Notes: generated by a model from the letters alone, not told the origin. 30,904 nucleotides of DNA from CAJAUT01 sp043809365 (GCA_043809365.1 JAZDDW010000049.1:1-30904); one strand, 5' to 3'; shown: positions 21,813-29,852, counted from the first letter of the stretch. Translations and numbers: made by a program.

Positions 21813-23711
21813 ATGGTAAAACCAAAAATTGTAGAACCAAAATTGACCAAGAACGGCCTCGAGGTTGCGAAGAAGCGATACCTGCGGACGAATATGAAGG
21901 GACAGGTAGTGGAGAGCCCTGGGGAGATGTTGTGGCGAGTAGCGTACCATCTGGCGAAGCCAGAAGTGCAGTGGGGCACAAACGGAATTGTGATGAAAAT
22001 GGCGGCGAAATTCTATGAGCGGATAGTAACACTTAAACTGGTATGTGCGGGGAAAGCCATGTTTGAAGCGGGGAATCCGGGAGGAACAGGACAGCTTTCT
22101 TCGTGTTTTGTACTACCGATCGAGGATTCGATTCAGACGATTTTTAAGACTCTAGGAGACGCGGCAGTGGTACACAAGAATAATGGAGGCACAGGGTTTA
22201 ATTTTTCTAATATTCGCCCACATGGAGATAAGGTTAAGAATGTGCCTGGGGCGGCTTCGGGGCCGGTGGATTTTTTGCGAGCTTATTCGGCGGCCTTAGC
22301 CCAAATCTTGCAAGGGGCAAAGAGACAGGGGGCAAATATTGCGATTTTGAATGCGGATCACCCAGACATTGAGGAGTTTATCGACTTAAAAGATACGGAT
22401 GGAACGATTAAAAATTTTAATGTGAGCGTCGGGGTAACGGATGAGTTTATGCGGGCCGTCGAAGAGGACAAATACTGGAACCTAGTCAATCCACGGAATC
22501 ACGAAGTGGTCCGCAAAATTAAAGCTAGAATTTTGTTTAAGAAAATCGCTATGCAAGCCTGGAAAAGTGGAGATCCGGGACTCATGTTTCTGGATAATAC
22601 TGAAAGAGGTAATACAGTTCCTAATTACGGTAGGCTGGAGGCCACGAATCCTTGCGGCGAAATAGCTCTTTTTCCGTATGAATCATGTAACTTGGCGAGT
22701 ATCGATTTGGCAAGACACCTTAGGGTGTCGAAATCAAAAATCACAAATTCTCAAATTCTCAAATGGGAGGTGGACTGGGATGATCTGAAAGAAACGGTGC
22801 GGTTGGGGGTGAGATTTTTGGATAATATGATCGAGGTTAATACGTACCCAATCCCAGAGATAGAGGCCGCAGTGAAAAATGGAAATCGTCGGATAGGGCT
22901 AGGAGTGATGGGGTTTGCCCACATGCTGTATAGGATGGGGATACCATACAACTCAAACGAAGCGGTCAAACTAGCGGAAGAACTGTCGAAGTTTATTTGC
23001 GAGACGGCGGCGGAGATGTCGGCGGAACTTGCAGGGGTAAGGGGGAATTTCCCCAACTGGGATCTCTCGATTTACCCTGCCAAGAGACAGCCAATGCGTA
23101 ACTGTGCCGTGACGATGATAGCGCCAACCGGGACTATCTCAATTCTGGCCGATACGAGTAGTGGGATTGAGCCGGTGTTTTCACTAGTGACCAAAAGAAG
23201 AACTTTTTACGAAGATGATAAAAGTAACCATTCAACAAAAGAACTTCTAATGGTCGACTCGGTGTTTGATGAATATATTGGGAAACGCAAATACATCTTG
23301 GAGCAAGTCGCGAATGGGGATTACTCGGGACTGAGTGTGGGGGAGAAGAAATTATTTGTGACGACACATCAGATAGGGCCGGAGTGGCACGTGAAGATAC
23401 AGGCGGCGTGGCAGAAATATTTTGATAACTCAATTAGTAAGACGGTCAATTTCCCCCATACCGCAACAGTTGAACAAGTAATAGAGACCTACACGTTGGC
23501 TTGGAAATTGGGATGTAAAGGAGTGACGATTTATCGGGATGGGAGCAAGGGGGATCAGGTGCTCAGCACCGCTCACGCGGATGCTGGCGGTGACACAGTG
23601 ACACAGTTGAACAGTGACACTTCGGACAGTTGTCCGGAGTGTGGGGGGAAGTTGCATAAGCAAGACGGATGTTCTAAGTGTATCGATTGTGGGTACAGCG
23701 TATGCGGATAA
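21813..23711 (+). CDS. nrdJ: Class II ribonucleotide reductase, paralogue 2
   Basis: 632 residues, 3 nt after paralogue 1. No ATP-cone. LSSCFVLPIEDS (C98), NPCGEIALFPYESCNLASIDL (C281 and the redox Cys), MIAPTGTISILADTSSGIEPVF. All catalytic residues are kept, so it should be active. Tail CPECGGKLHKQDGCSKCIDCGYSVCG. Two repeat arrays fall in it: one in the loop after ASIDLARHL (22731-22764) and one in the linker before the CPECGG tail (23590-23621). It belongs to a different branch from paralogue 1 (SSGIEPVF versus EGYGCEPVF). The codons for the final VCG contain the start of the next gene. Confidence 0.94.
   Translation: MVKPKIVEPKLTKNGLEVAKKRYLRTNMKGQVVESPGEMLWRVAYHLAKPEVQWGTNGIVMKMAAKFYERIVTLKLVCAGKAMFEAGNPGGTGQLSSCFVLPIEDSIQTIFKTLGDAAVVHKNNGGTGFNFSNIRPHGDKVKNVPGAASGPVDFLRAYSAALAQILQGAKRQGANIAILNADHPDIEEFIDLKDTDGTIKNFNVSVGVTDEFMRAVEEDKYWNLVNPRNHEVVRKIKARILFKKIAMQAWKSGDPGLMFLDNTERGNTVPNYGRLEATNPCGEIALFPYESCNLASIDLARHLRVSKSKITNSQILKWEVDWDDLKETVRLGVRFLDNMIEVNTYPIPEIEAAVKNGNRRIGLGVMGFAHMLYRMGIPYNSNEAVKLAEELSKFICETAAEMSAELAGVRGNFPNWDLSIYPAKRQPMRNCAVTMIAPTGTISILADTSSGIEPVFSLVTKRRTFYEDDKSNHSTKELLMVDSVFDEYIGKRKYILEQVANGDYSGLSVGEKKLFVTTHQIGPEWHVKIQAAWQKYFDNSISKTVNFPHTATVEQVIETYTLAWKLGCKGVTIYRDGSKGDQVLSTAHADAGGDTVTQLNSDTSDSCPECGGKLHKQDGCSKCIDCGYSVCG
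22731..22764 (+). repeat. 7/8-nt tandem repeat, CAAATYCT family, in-frame in reductase 2
   Basis: AAATCAA, AAATCAC, AAATTCT, CAAATTCT, CAAAT. It encodes KSKITNSQILK, nearly the peptide KSQITNTQILK of the yjjX insertion. Confidence 0.9.
23590..23621 (+). repeat. 8-nt tandem repeat, GTGWCACA family, 4 units, in-frame in reductase 2
   Basis: GTGACACA, GTGACACA, GTTGAACA, GTGACACT in exact register, encoding DTVTQLNSDT in the linker before the C-terminal CPECGG tail. Confidence 0.85.
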
Positions 23712-25972
23712 CTAAAATAATTAAGCGGGATGGAAGAGAGGTAATATTTGAACTGGATAAATTGGCGGCGGCGATTGGGAAGGCGGGGGTGCAGACGGGA
23801 GAGTTTACTCAAAAAGAAGCAAAGAGACTAGCGGAGATAGTGGTAGTACTGGTAGAGAAGACTTTAAAGAAAGATGAAATTGCCCAGGTAGAAAAAATAC
23901 AAGATGTGGTGGAACAGGTGCTGATGGCGGCAGGACATTATCAAACGGCCAAGGCCTATATTTTGTATCGTCAGGCACGAAGTGACGAGCGGCGAATTGA
24001 GCGAATTATTGGGGTGAAAGATGATCTTGATTTAAACCCAAATCAACTAAAGTTGCTCGAAAGCAGATTTCTGCTAAAGGACCAAGACGGACGAGTGACC
24101 GAGACGCCTTCAGAGTTGTTCCGGAGAGTGGCACGGGCTTTGGCTAGTGTTGAAGATCGCGAGAGAAGAAATGCGATAGAGGAAGATTTTTATAGTGTAA
24201 TGACAAAAATGGAGTTTTTGCCGGCAGGGAGAACTCTGAATAACGCAGAAACTCCACAATCACAACTGGCAAGCTGTTTTGTATTACCAGTTGAAGATTC
24301 AATGGAGGGGATATTTGATGCGGTCAAGTGGATGGCAATGGTACACCAGAAGGGGGGAGGTACGGGTATGAATTTTAGCAAACTTCGTCCCAGGGGAGAT
24401 GTAGTGACTAAATCATCGGGCGGGTTTGCCACAGGTCCAGTGTCATTTATGAAGGTTTTTGATATGGCTACTCGACAGGTGATGCAAGGGGGAAAGAAGC
24501 GAGGAGCTAACATGGGAATACTTAATGTCGATCATCCGGATATCTTGGATTTTATTTCGGCAAAGTCAGAGCGGGGTGAGATAGAAAACTTTAATATCTC
24601 GGTGGGAGTAACGGATGATTTTATGCAGGCGGTCGAGCAAGATCTAGAGTGGCATCTGCGCAACCAGCGAACGGGCGAGATAGTCCAGACGATGCAAGCG
24701 AGAACACTAATGAATCAACTTGTCTCTATGGCGTGGAGGACGGGAGATCCAGGGCTTATTTTTCTTGACCCAATCAATCGGAACAACCCACTGCTTAAGA
24801 AATATGGTCGAATAGACTCGACTAATCCATGTGGAGAACAACCACTCCACCCATTCGATGCGTGTAATCTGGGTTCAATAAATTTGGCAAAATTTATTAC
24901 AAGGGTTGAACCCTCGTATCCGAAAAAACGACAAAGTGAATACAAGGGTTCAACCCTTGTAGGGGTGAATTGGTCGCGACTTGAGTTTGTAGTGAGAACG
25001 GGAGTGCGAATGCTCGACAATGTAATTGATGTATGCAAATACCCGCTCCCACAAATCACAGAAACCGTGAAGGCTAATCGTAGGATTGGATTAGGGGTGA
25101 TGGGGTGGGCTGACATGCTTTATCAATTACGTATTCCCTACGATAGTGAAGAGGGTATCAAGCTGGCTGGTAAAGTTGCAAAGTTTATCCAAACAGTTTC
25201 GTGGGAGGAGAGCGAGAAATTGGCTAAAGAGAAAGGAGTGTTCCCTAGATGGAAAGAGTCTTCTTTTAAAAGAAAAGTCAGAAACGTGGCGATCACAACA
25301 ATCGCACCCACAGGTAGTATCTCGATGTTGTCGGACGCGTCGTCAGGAATAGAGCCAGTGTTTGCCCTGGCCTACACCAAGAATGTGGTGGAGGAGTCAG
25401 GATTGTCCTATCTAAATAAATATTTTGCTAAAGAACTAGAAGAGTCATTATGGGCAGATGGAGATAGTGAACATAAAGTGCGCGACCGGATTGTTAGAGA
25501 AGTAGCTAACTTGGGATCGGTTGCGAACGTGACGGGAGTGCCAATGGGGGTCAAGTCAGTGTATAGGACTGCGCATGATATTGCCCCAGAGTGGCACGTA
25601 CGAATGCAAGCGGCGTGGCAGAAATATACGGATAACGCTGTGTCTAAAACGATCAATTTCCCCCATTCGGCTCTGATTGAAGAGGTGGAATCGGCTTATA
25701 TGCTGGCATGGAAGCTGGGATGTAAGGGAATCACGATTTACCGGGATGGAAGTAAAGAAGGGCAGATATTATCGGTCGGTAACGTAAACGCGCAAATTAT
25801 TCAGAGCAAGATCAAGACAGAGACGTTGCGCGAACGCACAAGTAAAGCAGCATCACAGCGTCACAGTGACACAGTGTCACACCATACGTGTCCGGAGTGT
25901 GGAGGAAAGTTGGCGATTGAAGAAGGATGTGCTAAATGTTATGGGTGTGGGTATAGCGTATGCAGCGGATAA
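23702..25972 (+). CDS. nrdJ: Class II ribonucleotide reductase, paralogue 3, with ATP-cone
   Basis: 756 residues from ATG 23702 (10-nt overlap with paralogue 2); an earlier in-frame ATG at 23678 is less likely because the cone begins at MRITKIIKRDGREVIFE. The ATP-cone (about 1-90) gives dATP/ATP activity control and is present only in this paralogue. LASCFVLPVEDS (C192), NPCGEQPLHPFDACNLGSINL (C377 and the redox Cys), TIAPTGSISMLSDASSGIEPVFALAY; tail CPECGGKLAIEEGCAKCYGCGYSVC. All catalytic residues are kept. The loop after GSINLAKFI carries the palindromic element (24899-24960), and the linker before the tail carries an 8-nt array (25850-25881). Confidence 0.96.
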   Translation: MRITKIIKRDGREVIFELDKLAAAIGKAGVQTGEFTQKEAKRLAEIVVVLVEKTLKKDEIAQVEKIQDVVEQVLMAAGHYQTAKAYILYRQARSDERRIERIIGVKDDLDLNPNQLKLLESRFLLKDQDGRVTETPSELFRRVARALASVEDRERRNAIEEDFYSVMTKMEFLPAGRTLNNAETPQSQLASCFVLPVEDSMEGIFDAVKWMAMVHQKGGGTGMNFSKLRPRGDVVTKSSGGFATGPVSFMKVFDMATRQVMQGGKKRGANMGILNVDHPDILDFISAKSERGEIENFNISVGVTDDFMQAVEQDLEWHLRNQRTGEIVQTMQARTLMNQLVSMAWRTGDPGLIFLDPINRNNPLLKKYGRIDSTNPCGEQPLHPFDACNLGSINLAKFITRVEPSYPKKRQSEYKGSTLVGVNWSRLEFVVRTGVRMLDNVIDVCKYPLPQITETVKANRRIGLGVMGWADMLYQLRIPYDSEEGIKLAGKVAKFIQTVSWEESEKLAKEKGVFPRWKESSFKRKVRNVAITTIAPTGSISMLSDASSGIEPVFALAYTKNVVEESGLSYLNKYFAKELEESLWADGDSEHKVRDRIVREVANLGSVANVTGVPMGVKSVYRTAHDIAPEWHVRMQAAWQKYTDNAVSKTINFPHSALIEEVESAYMLAWKLGCKGITIYRDGSKEGQILSVGNVNAQIIQSKIKTETLRERTSKAASQRHSDTVSHHTCPECGGKLAIEEGCAKCYGCGYSVCSG
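24899..24960. repeat. Palindromic (REP-like) element, copy B, in-frame in reductase 3
   Basis: Perfect 16-bp arms ACAAGGGTTGAACCCT and AGGGTTCAACCCTTGT, then a C/A mismatch, then GTAT/ATAC, and a 22-nt loop; flank GTAGGGGTG. Architecture equals copy A at 8658. Translated as TRVEPSYPKKRQSEYKGSTL. Confidence 0.88.
25850..25881 (+). repeat. 8-nt tandem repeat, GTGWCACA family, 4 units, in-frame in reductase 3
   Basis: GCATCACA, GCGTCACA, GTGACACA, GTGTCACA in exact register, encoding QRHSDTVSH in the linker before CPECGG, the same place as in reductase 2. Confidence 0.85.
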
Positions 25973-26589
25973 TATTGGCGAGTGGGAGTCCAAGAAGAAG
26001 GGAAATTTTAGGATTGTTGGGGCTTACGTTTGAGGTGGCGGAATCATTATTTGACGAAGATCTAATTAAAACTGACGACCCAGTAGAGATGGTAGAGGAA
26101 TTAGCGCTCCAAAAATCCTTGACGGTGGCGAAACGATATCCGGATGCGATTATTGTCGGGGGAGATACAACCGTGGTTCATACGGGAGAATGGTTGGGGA
26201 AAGCAAACAATAAAGAGGAGGCAAAAATAATCTTTGGTAAATTATTGGGGAAGACTCACGAAGTGATAACGGGAGTGGCGGTAGTGAATAGTTTGACGGG
26301 AGAACAATATGTCGGGCACGCTACCGGACAGGTAACTTTTCGAGATGCAACTACGGGAGAACTAGAAAAATATGGTGATGAAGAGAAGAATTGGAGCGGG
26401 TTTGCGGGCGCATATGCGCTACAAGGAGCTGCAAAACCATTTGTGTTAGCCCAAGGGGGAGTGTTGTCGGCGATCATTGGGATGCCTGTCGAATTGACAG
26501 CAAGTCTGCTCGAAGAGGCGGGAGTGATAATTGAAGTAGATCCAAAAGAAGTAGAGGGAAATTTAAAAGGGGAAAAGATAGGAATATGA
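25960..26589 (+). CDS. maf: Maf-family nucleoside triphosphate pyrophosphatase
   Basis: 209 residues. MQRIILASGSPRRREILGLLGLTFEV is the Maf N-terminal motif (SxSPRRxxLL), AIIVGGDTTVV carries the catalytic Asp, and GFAGAYALQGAAKPFV is the conserved GxYxIQG block. Maf proteins hydrolyse dTTP/UTP or modified nucleotides to monophosphates. The start overlaps the reductase 3 stop by 13 nt; the end overlaps cobO by 4 nt. Its presence in the reductase operon would place nucleotide-pool cleaning beside dNTP production. Confidence 0.93.
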   Translation: MQRIILASGSPRRREILGLLGLTFEVAESLFDEDLIKTDDPVEMVEELALQKSLTVAKRYPDAIIVGGDTTVVHTGEWLGKANNKEEAKIIFGKLLGKTHEVITGVAVVNSLTGEQYVGHATGQVTFRDATTGELEKYGDEEKNWSGFAGAYALQGAAKPFVLAQGGVLSAIIGMPVELTASLLEEAGVIIEVDPKEVEGNLKGEKIGI

Positions 26590-27104
26590 AAGGACTAATC
26601 TACGTATTCACGGGTGAGGGAAAGGGCAAGACTAGTGCGGCGCTTGGGTTGGCTGTGCGGGCGGCTTTGCGGGGGATGAAGGTGGGGATAGTGCAATGGT
26701 ATAAAGAAAAACGGTGGCCGATTGCAGAGCACAAGATCGGGGAGAAACTGAATAATATTCAAATATTTCCTTTGGGGAGTGGGTTTTACCAGTTACCCAC
26801 TGATCATGCTAGTCAGAGTGAGCACCGGCAGGCGGCTAGGGCGGCCTTGAAACAAGCGAGGGAGTTGGTGGGGAAAGTCGACGTACTAATTCTAGATGAG
26901 GTGATAAATGCGATCGGGGATGGACTAGTGGAGAGTAAAGGGGTAATGGAGTTATTGAACAATAGAGGAAGAATGCATGTAGTGTTGACGGGGAGGGGAG
27001 CGAGTAAGGAGTTGATTGAGATGGCCGATTTGGTCACAGAATGCAAGAAAATCAAGCATCCATATGACAGCGGTAGGCCAGCGATTGCGGGACTAGATTA
27101 TTAA
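26586..27104 (+). CDS. cobO: Cob(I)alamin / cob(I)yrinate adenosyltransferase (CobA/CobO/BtuR type)
   Basis: 172 residues. MKGLIYVFTGEGKGKTSAALGLAVRAALRGMKVGIVQW holds the inverted P-loop GEGKGKT (10-16), and VDVLILDEVINAIGDGLV and VVLTGRGASKELIEMADLVTE...HPYDSGRPAIAGLDY are the family's other blocks. The enzyme transfers adenosyl from ATP to Co(I) corrinoid, making the adenosylcobalamin cofactor of the three reductases earlier in the same operon. No corrinoid ring synthesis genes are visible, so the corrinoid is presumably scavenged. It ends the six-gene overlapping operon. Confidence 0.95.
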   Translation: MKGLIYVFTGEGKGKTSAALGLAVRAALRGMKVGIVQWYKEKRWPIAEHKIGEKLNNIQIFPLGSGFYQLPTDHASQSEHRQAARAALKQARELVGKVDVLILDEVINAIGDGLVESKGVMELLNNRGRMHVVLTGRGASKELIEMADLVTECKKIKHPYDSGRPAIAGLDY

Positions 27105-27118
27105 AGTGAATTTCGTCG

Positions 27119-27124
27119 TATAAT
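27119..27124 (+). promoter_or_regulatory. -10 box (TATAAT) for the 128-aa gene and ATPase
   Basis: Perfect TATAAT with GGGAGA and then ATG 27131, i.e. 6 nt. The GGGAGA could alternatively act as a weak ribosome site. No convincing -35. Confidence 0.5.
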
Positions 27125-27130
27125 GGGAGA

Positions 27131-27517
27131 ATGGATAATAAAAAAGAAATAGAGCCCAAGGGTGGTGAGCGAATAGAGCCAGTGGTAGAGGTACCCAAGA
27201 AACTAGAGGAAAATTTGGAGATTGAGTCGTGGGTGGAGAAAATTGAGAAACGGTTTGGGCGAGTGCCAAATAAAACCAGCGATGTCACCGATGATACCGT
27301 AGTGGTGCAGAGCCCACAATCTACTCAGCCGCCAGTCGTTTTACCCATTAATCAACAACAGATTCAGATTGGCAAGAAAGCTAGGCCAGAATTATCAATT
27401 GCATGGCTCGTGACTTGGATGCTCCGGCAAATCAAAGTTCTGACAAGACTGGGGAGGAAAGTGAGAATACAGGACATACCGGAAATAACAGAACCCATTA
27501 AACCATTAAACCATTAA
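27131..27517 (+). CDS. Acidic unknown protein paired with the downstream ATPase
   Basis: 128 residues. Charged, low-complexity N-terminal half (KKEIEPKGGERIEPVVEVPKKLEENLEIESWVEKIEKRFG), a Gln/Pro-rich middle (QSPQSTQPPVVLPINQQQIQIG), and an amphipathic C-terminal part (WLVTWMLRQIKVLTRLG) that may lie on the membrane. No enzyme motif. It resembles, from memory, small proteins placed before HerA/TraG-like ATPases in Patescibacteria; that is a weak recollection. Its last codons (PIKPLNH) are made by an 8-nt repeat that also forms the spacer before the ATPase start. Confidence 0.7.
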   Translation: MDNKKEIEPKGGERIEPVVEVPKKLEENLEIESWVEKIEKRFGRVPNKTSDVTDDTVVVQSPQSTQPPVVLPINQQQIQIGKKARPELSIAWLVTWMLRQIKVLTRLGRKVRIQDIPEITEPIKPLNH

Positions 27518-27522
27518 ACCAT
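27495..27522 (+). repeat. 8-nt tandem repeat, CCATTAAA, 3.5 units
   Basis: CCATTAAA three times plus CCAT in exact register. It covers the 3' end and stop of the 128-aa gene and runs to the base before the ATPase ATG at 27523. Same unit family as 5105-5128. Confidence 0.9.
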
Positions 27523-29850
27523 ATGCAGGGATTAGAACAGTTATCAATTTTTATGACAAACTTGGCGTATGCGTTGGTGTTTTTTGCCATTGGATTTTCG
27601 GGGTTATTTGCGCTAGTTTACGCTTTCTTGTTGTGGTTTCGTAACCGTAATCGGGAAGAATATAGCTTGTCGTTTGTTACCCTAGAGGTAGCGCTCCCCA
27701 GAGATAACGAAATAAAAATTGATGCCGCGGAGCAGATGTTTGCCTCGTTGTACTCGGTCAAAAATGAAGAATGGTACTCCTTCCTTTTATCAGAACACGC
27801 AGTGTCGTTTGAGATCGTGGGAAGGAAAGAAGATATTCGGTTTTACGTCTGTGTACCCCACGAACTAATGGAGCTAGTAGAGAAACAAATCCACGGAGCT
27901 TATCCGGGGGCAGAGATCAAAGTCGTAGAAGAAAAGCCAATTTTTGATGAACGGGGGAAAGTGGCCCACCAATCATTTGTCAAAAATAGTGCAGGATATT
28001 ACCCAATTCAATCATTTAGAGATTTGGCGACCGACCCCTTATCTTCGATTACTTCGTTCCTGGCTAAGATGCGGGAAAATGAAGGAGCGATGTTACAGAT
28101 TATTGTGTCACCGGCATCGCATGGGTGGAGCAATAAGGGACATGGATATATCAGTAAGAGCAAGAAGGATGAGAGCAATCCAGAAAAAGCTAGCTACTCG
28201 GTAGATCCCAAATCACTCGAGGCAGTAGAGAGGTCGACGGGGAAACCCGGATTTGAGGTTTCGATAAGATTGGTAGTGAACGCGCCGACCAAGAACGAAG
28301 CGGCAACATTACTCAAGCAGTTTGCCGGAACATTCGCTCAGTTTGCGGGACCATATAACAAGTTCAAGAAACAATATATCTGGCTTAAGCGACTGTTTAT
28401 GGTGGATTTCATTTATCGATACCAGGCCATGTTTCGCGGTAAATCGATCCTGAATTCGGAGGAGCTGGCGACGATTTTTCACTTCCCCAACAAACAAGTG
28501 GAGACACCACACATCCATTGGCTGAATGCCAAGAGTGCGCCGGCTCCTGCCCAAATCCCCAATACGGGCCTGTATTTGGGTAAAAGTGTGTATCGGGGGA
28601 TGTCACGCAAGATTTACATTTCCGATAAAGATCGAGCGAGACACATGTATATTATTGGGAAGACCGGTACGGGTAAGTCGGAACTCTTGATGGACATGAT
28701 CTTGCAGGATATTAGAGCCGGAAAGGGAGTATGTTTCATTGATCCCCACGACACGGTAGAGAAGATCTTGGAGTACATCCCACCGGAGCGGGCGGAGGAT
28801 GTGATTTATTTTGACCCCTCGGATACCGAGCGACCGATGGGGCTCAATCTCTTGGAAGCGCGGAGCGAAGAAGAGAAGCAGTTCGTGGCAAGCTCGATTA
28901 TCAACCTGATGTACAAGCTATATGATCCGCACAAGACAGGAATCATTGGACCGAGATTTGAACACGCGATTCGCAACGCCATGATGACGGTGATGGTAGA
29001 GCCGGGAGCGACGTTTATCGAGATTGTGCGAATACTGACTGACCAAAAGTTTGTGCAAGAGCTCTTGCCCAAGGTGGCTGATCCCATCGTGCGGCGGTAC
29101 TGGACAGATCAGATTGCCCAGACCTCGGACTTTCACAAGTCAGAAGTACTGGACTATATCGTGTCTAAGTTTGGAAGGTTTATCACGGATAAAATGATGC
29201 GCAATATCATCGGCCAGTCATATTCTTCGTTTGATTTCCGCAAGGTGATGGATGAGGGGAAAATTCTCCTGATTAACTTAGCCAAGGGGAGGATAGGAGA
29301 AGAAAACTCGGCCTTCTTGGGACTCGTGTTGGTACCCAAGATCCTAGTGGCGGCGATGAGTCGACAGGATATCCCAGAATCAGAGAGAAGAGACTTTAAC
29401 CTGTATGTGGATGAGTTCCAGAACTTTGCCACACCTGACTTCGCCACAATTCTGTCGGAAGCTAGAAAGTATCATCTCAACCTAATTGTGGCGAACCAGT
29501 TTATTGGGCAGATTGAGGAAGAGGTGAAGAACGCGGTATTTGGCAACGTCGGGACGCTCATGTCTTTCCGGGTAGGGGTACAGGATGCCAACTTCCTTCA
29601 ACACGAATTTTCACCCACATTCTCTGAGGCGGATTTGACCAATGTGGAGCGGTTCCACACATTTGTCAAAACAATTGTGGACAACGAGCCGATGCCACCT
29701 TTCTCGATGGATCTGACGCGCGATCTGGAGGCGGAGCGGAAGCTCGCCAACCCCAAGCTTGCCGAGATGATCAAAAAGTTGTCGCGACTCAAATACGGGA
29801 AAGACAAGAACATTCTTGAGGTGGAGATAGCGAAGCGGGCGAGGTTGTAA
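27523..29850 (+). CDS. Membrane-anchored HerA/TraG-like (DUF87/type IV coupling protein-like) ATPase
   Basis: 775 residues. One N-terminal membrane span (about 11-37) and a positively charged WFRNRNR after it, then a periplasmic- or cytoplasmic-face alpha/beta region (about 40-340), then the P-loop ATPase: Walker A GKTGTGKS (379-386, K385), Walker B-like VCFIDPHD, a second acidic strand NLYVDEFQNF (TraM-recognition/VirD4-type), and VANQFIGQI. Such proteins pump DNA or protein through membranes or couple substrates to type IV systems. No pilus, relaxase or VirB4 gene is near, so a stand-alone secretion or DNA-uptake role in an episymbiont is only a possibility. Confidence 0.88.
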   Translation: MQGLEQLSIFMTNLAYALVFFAIGFSGLFALVYAFLLWFRNRNREEYSLSFVTLEVALPRDNEIKIDAAEQMFASLYSVKNEEWYSFLLSEHAVSFEIVGRKEDIRFYVCVPHELMELVEKQIHGAYPGAEIKVVEEKPIFDERGKVAHQSFVKNSAGYYPIQSFRDLATDPLSSITSFLAKMRENEGAMLQIIVSPASHGWSNKGHGYISKSKKDESNPEKASYSVDPKSLEAVERSTGKPGFEVSIRLVVNAPTKNEAATLLKQFAGTFAQFAGPYNKFKKQYIWLKRLFMVDFIYRYQAMFRGKSILNSEELATIFHFPNKQVETPHIHWLNAKSAPAPAQIPNTGLYLGKSVYRGMSRKIYISDKDRARHMYIIGKTGTGKSELLMDMILQDIRAGKGVCFIDPHDTVEKILEYIPPERAEDVIYFDPSDTERPMGLNLLEARSEEEKQFVASSIINLMYKLYDPHKTGIIGPRFEHAIRNAMMTVMVEPGATFIEIVRILTDQKFVQELLPKVADPIVRRYWTDQIAQTSDFHKSEVLDYIVSKFGRFITDKMMRNIIGQSYSSFDFRKVMDEGKILLINLAKGRIGEENSAFLGLVLVPKILVAAMSRQDIPESERRDFNLYVDEFQNFATPDFATILSEARKYHLNLIVANQFIGQIEEEVKNAVFGNVGTLMSFRVGVQDANFLQHEFSPTFSEADLTNVERFHTFVKTIVDNEPMPPFSMDLTRDLEAERKLANPKLAEMIKKLSRLKYGKDKNILEVEIAKRARL

Positions 29851-29852
29851 AT

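Noticed and set aside
20686..24960. Inteins in the reductase genes
   Set aside because: Reductases often host inteins, but these insertions are short and periodic or palindromic, with no splicing-block motifs and no Cys/Ser...HN pattern.
1897..26589. Alternative genetic code with TGA as glycine (SR1/Gracilibacteria)
   Set aside because: TGA cleanly terminates yjjX, pfkB, cmk, nrdR and maf at the expected protein ends.
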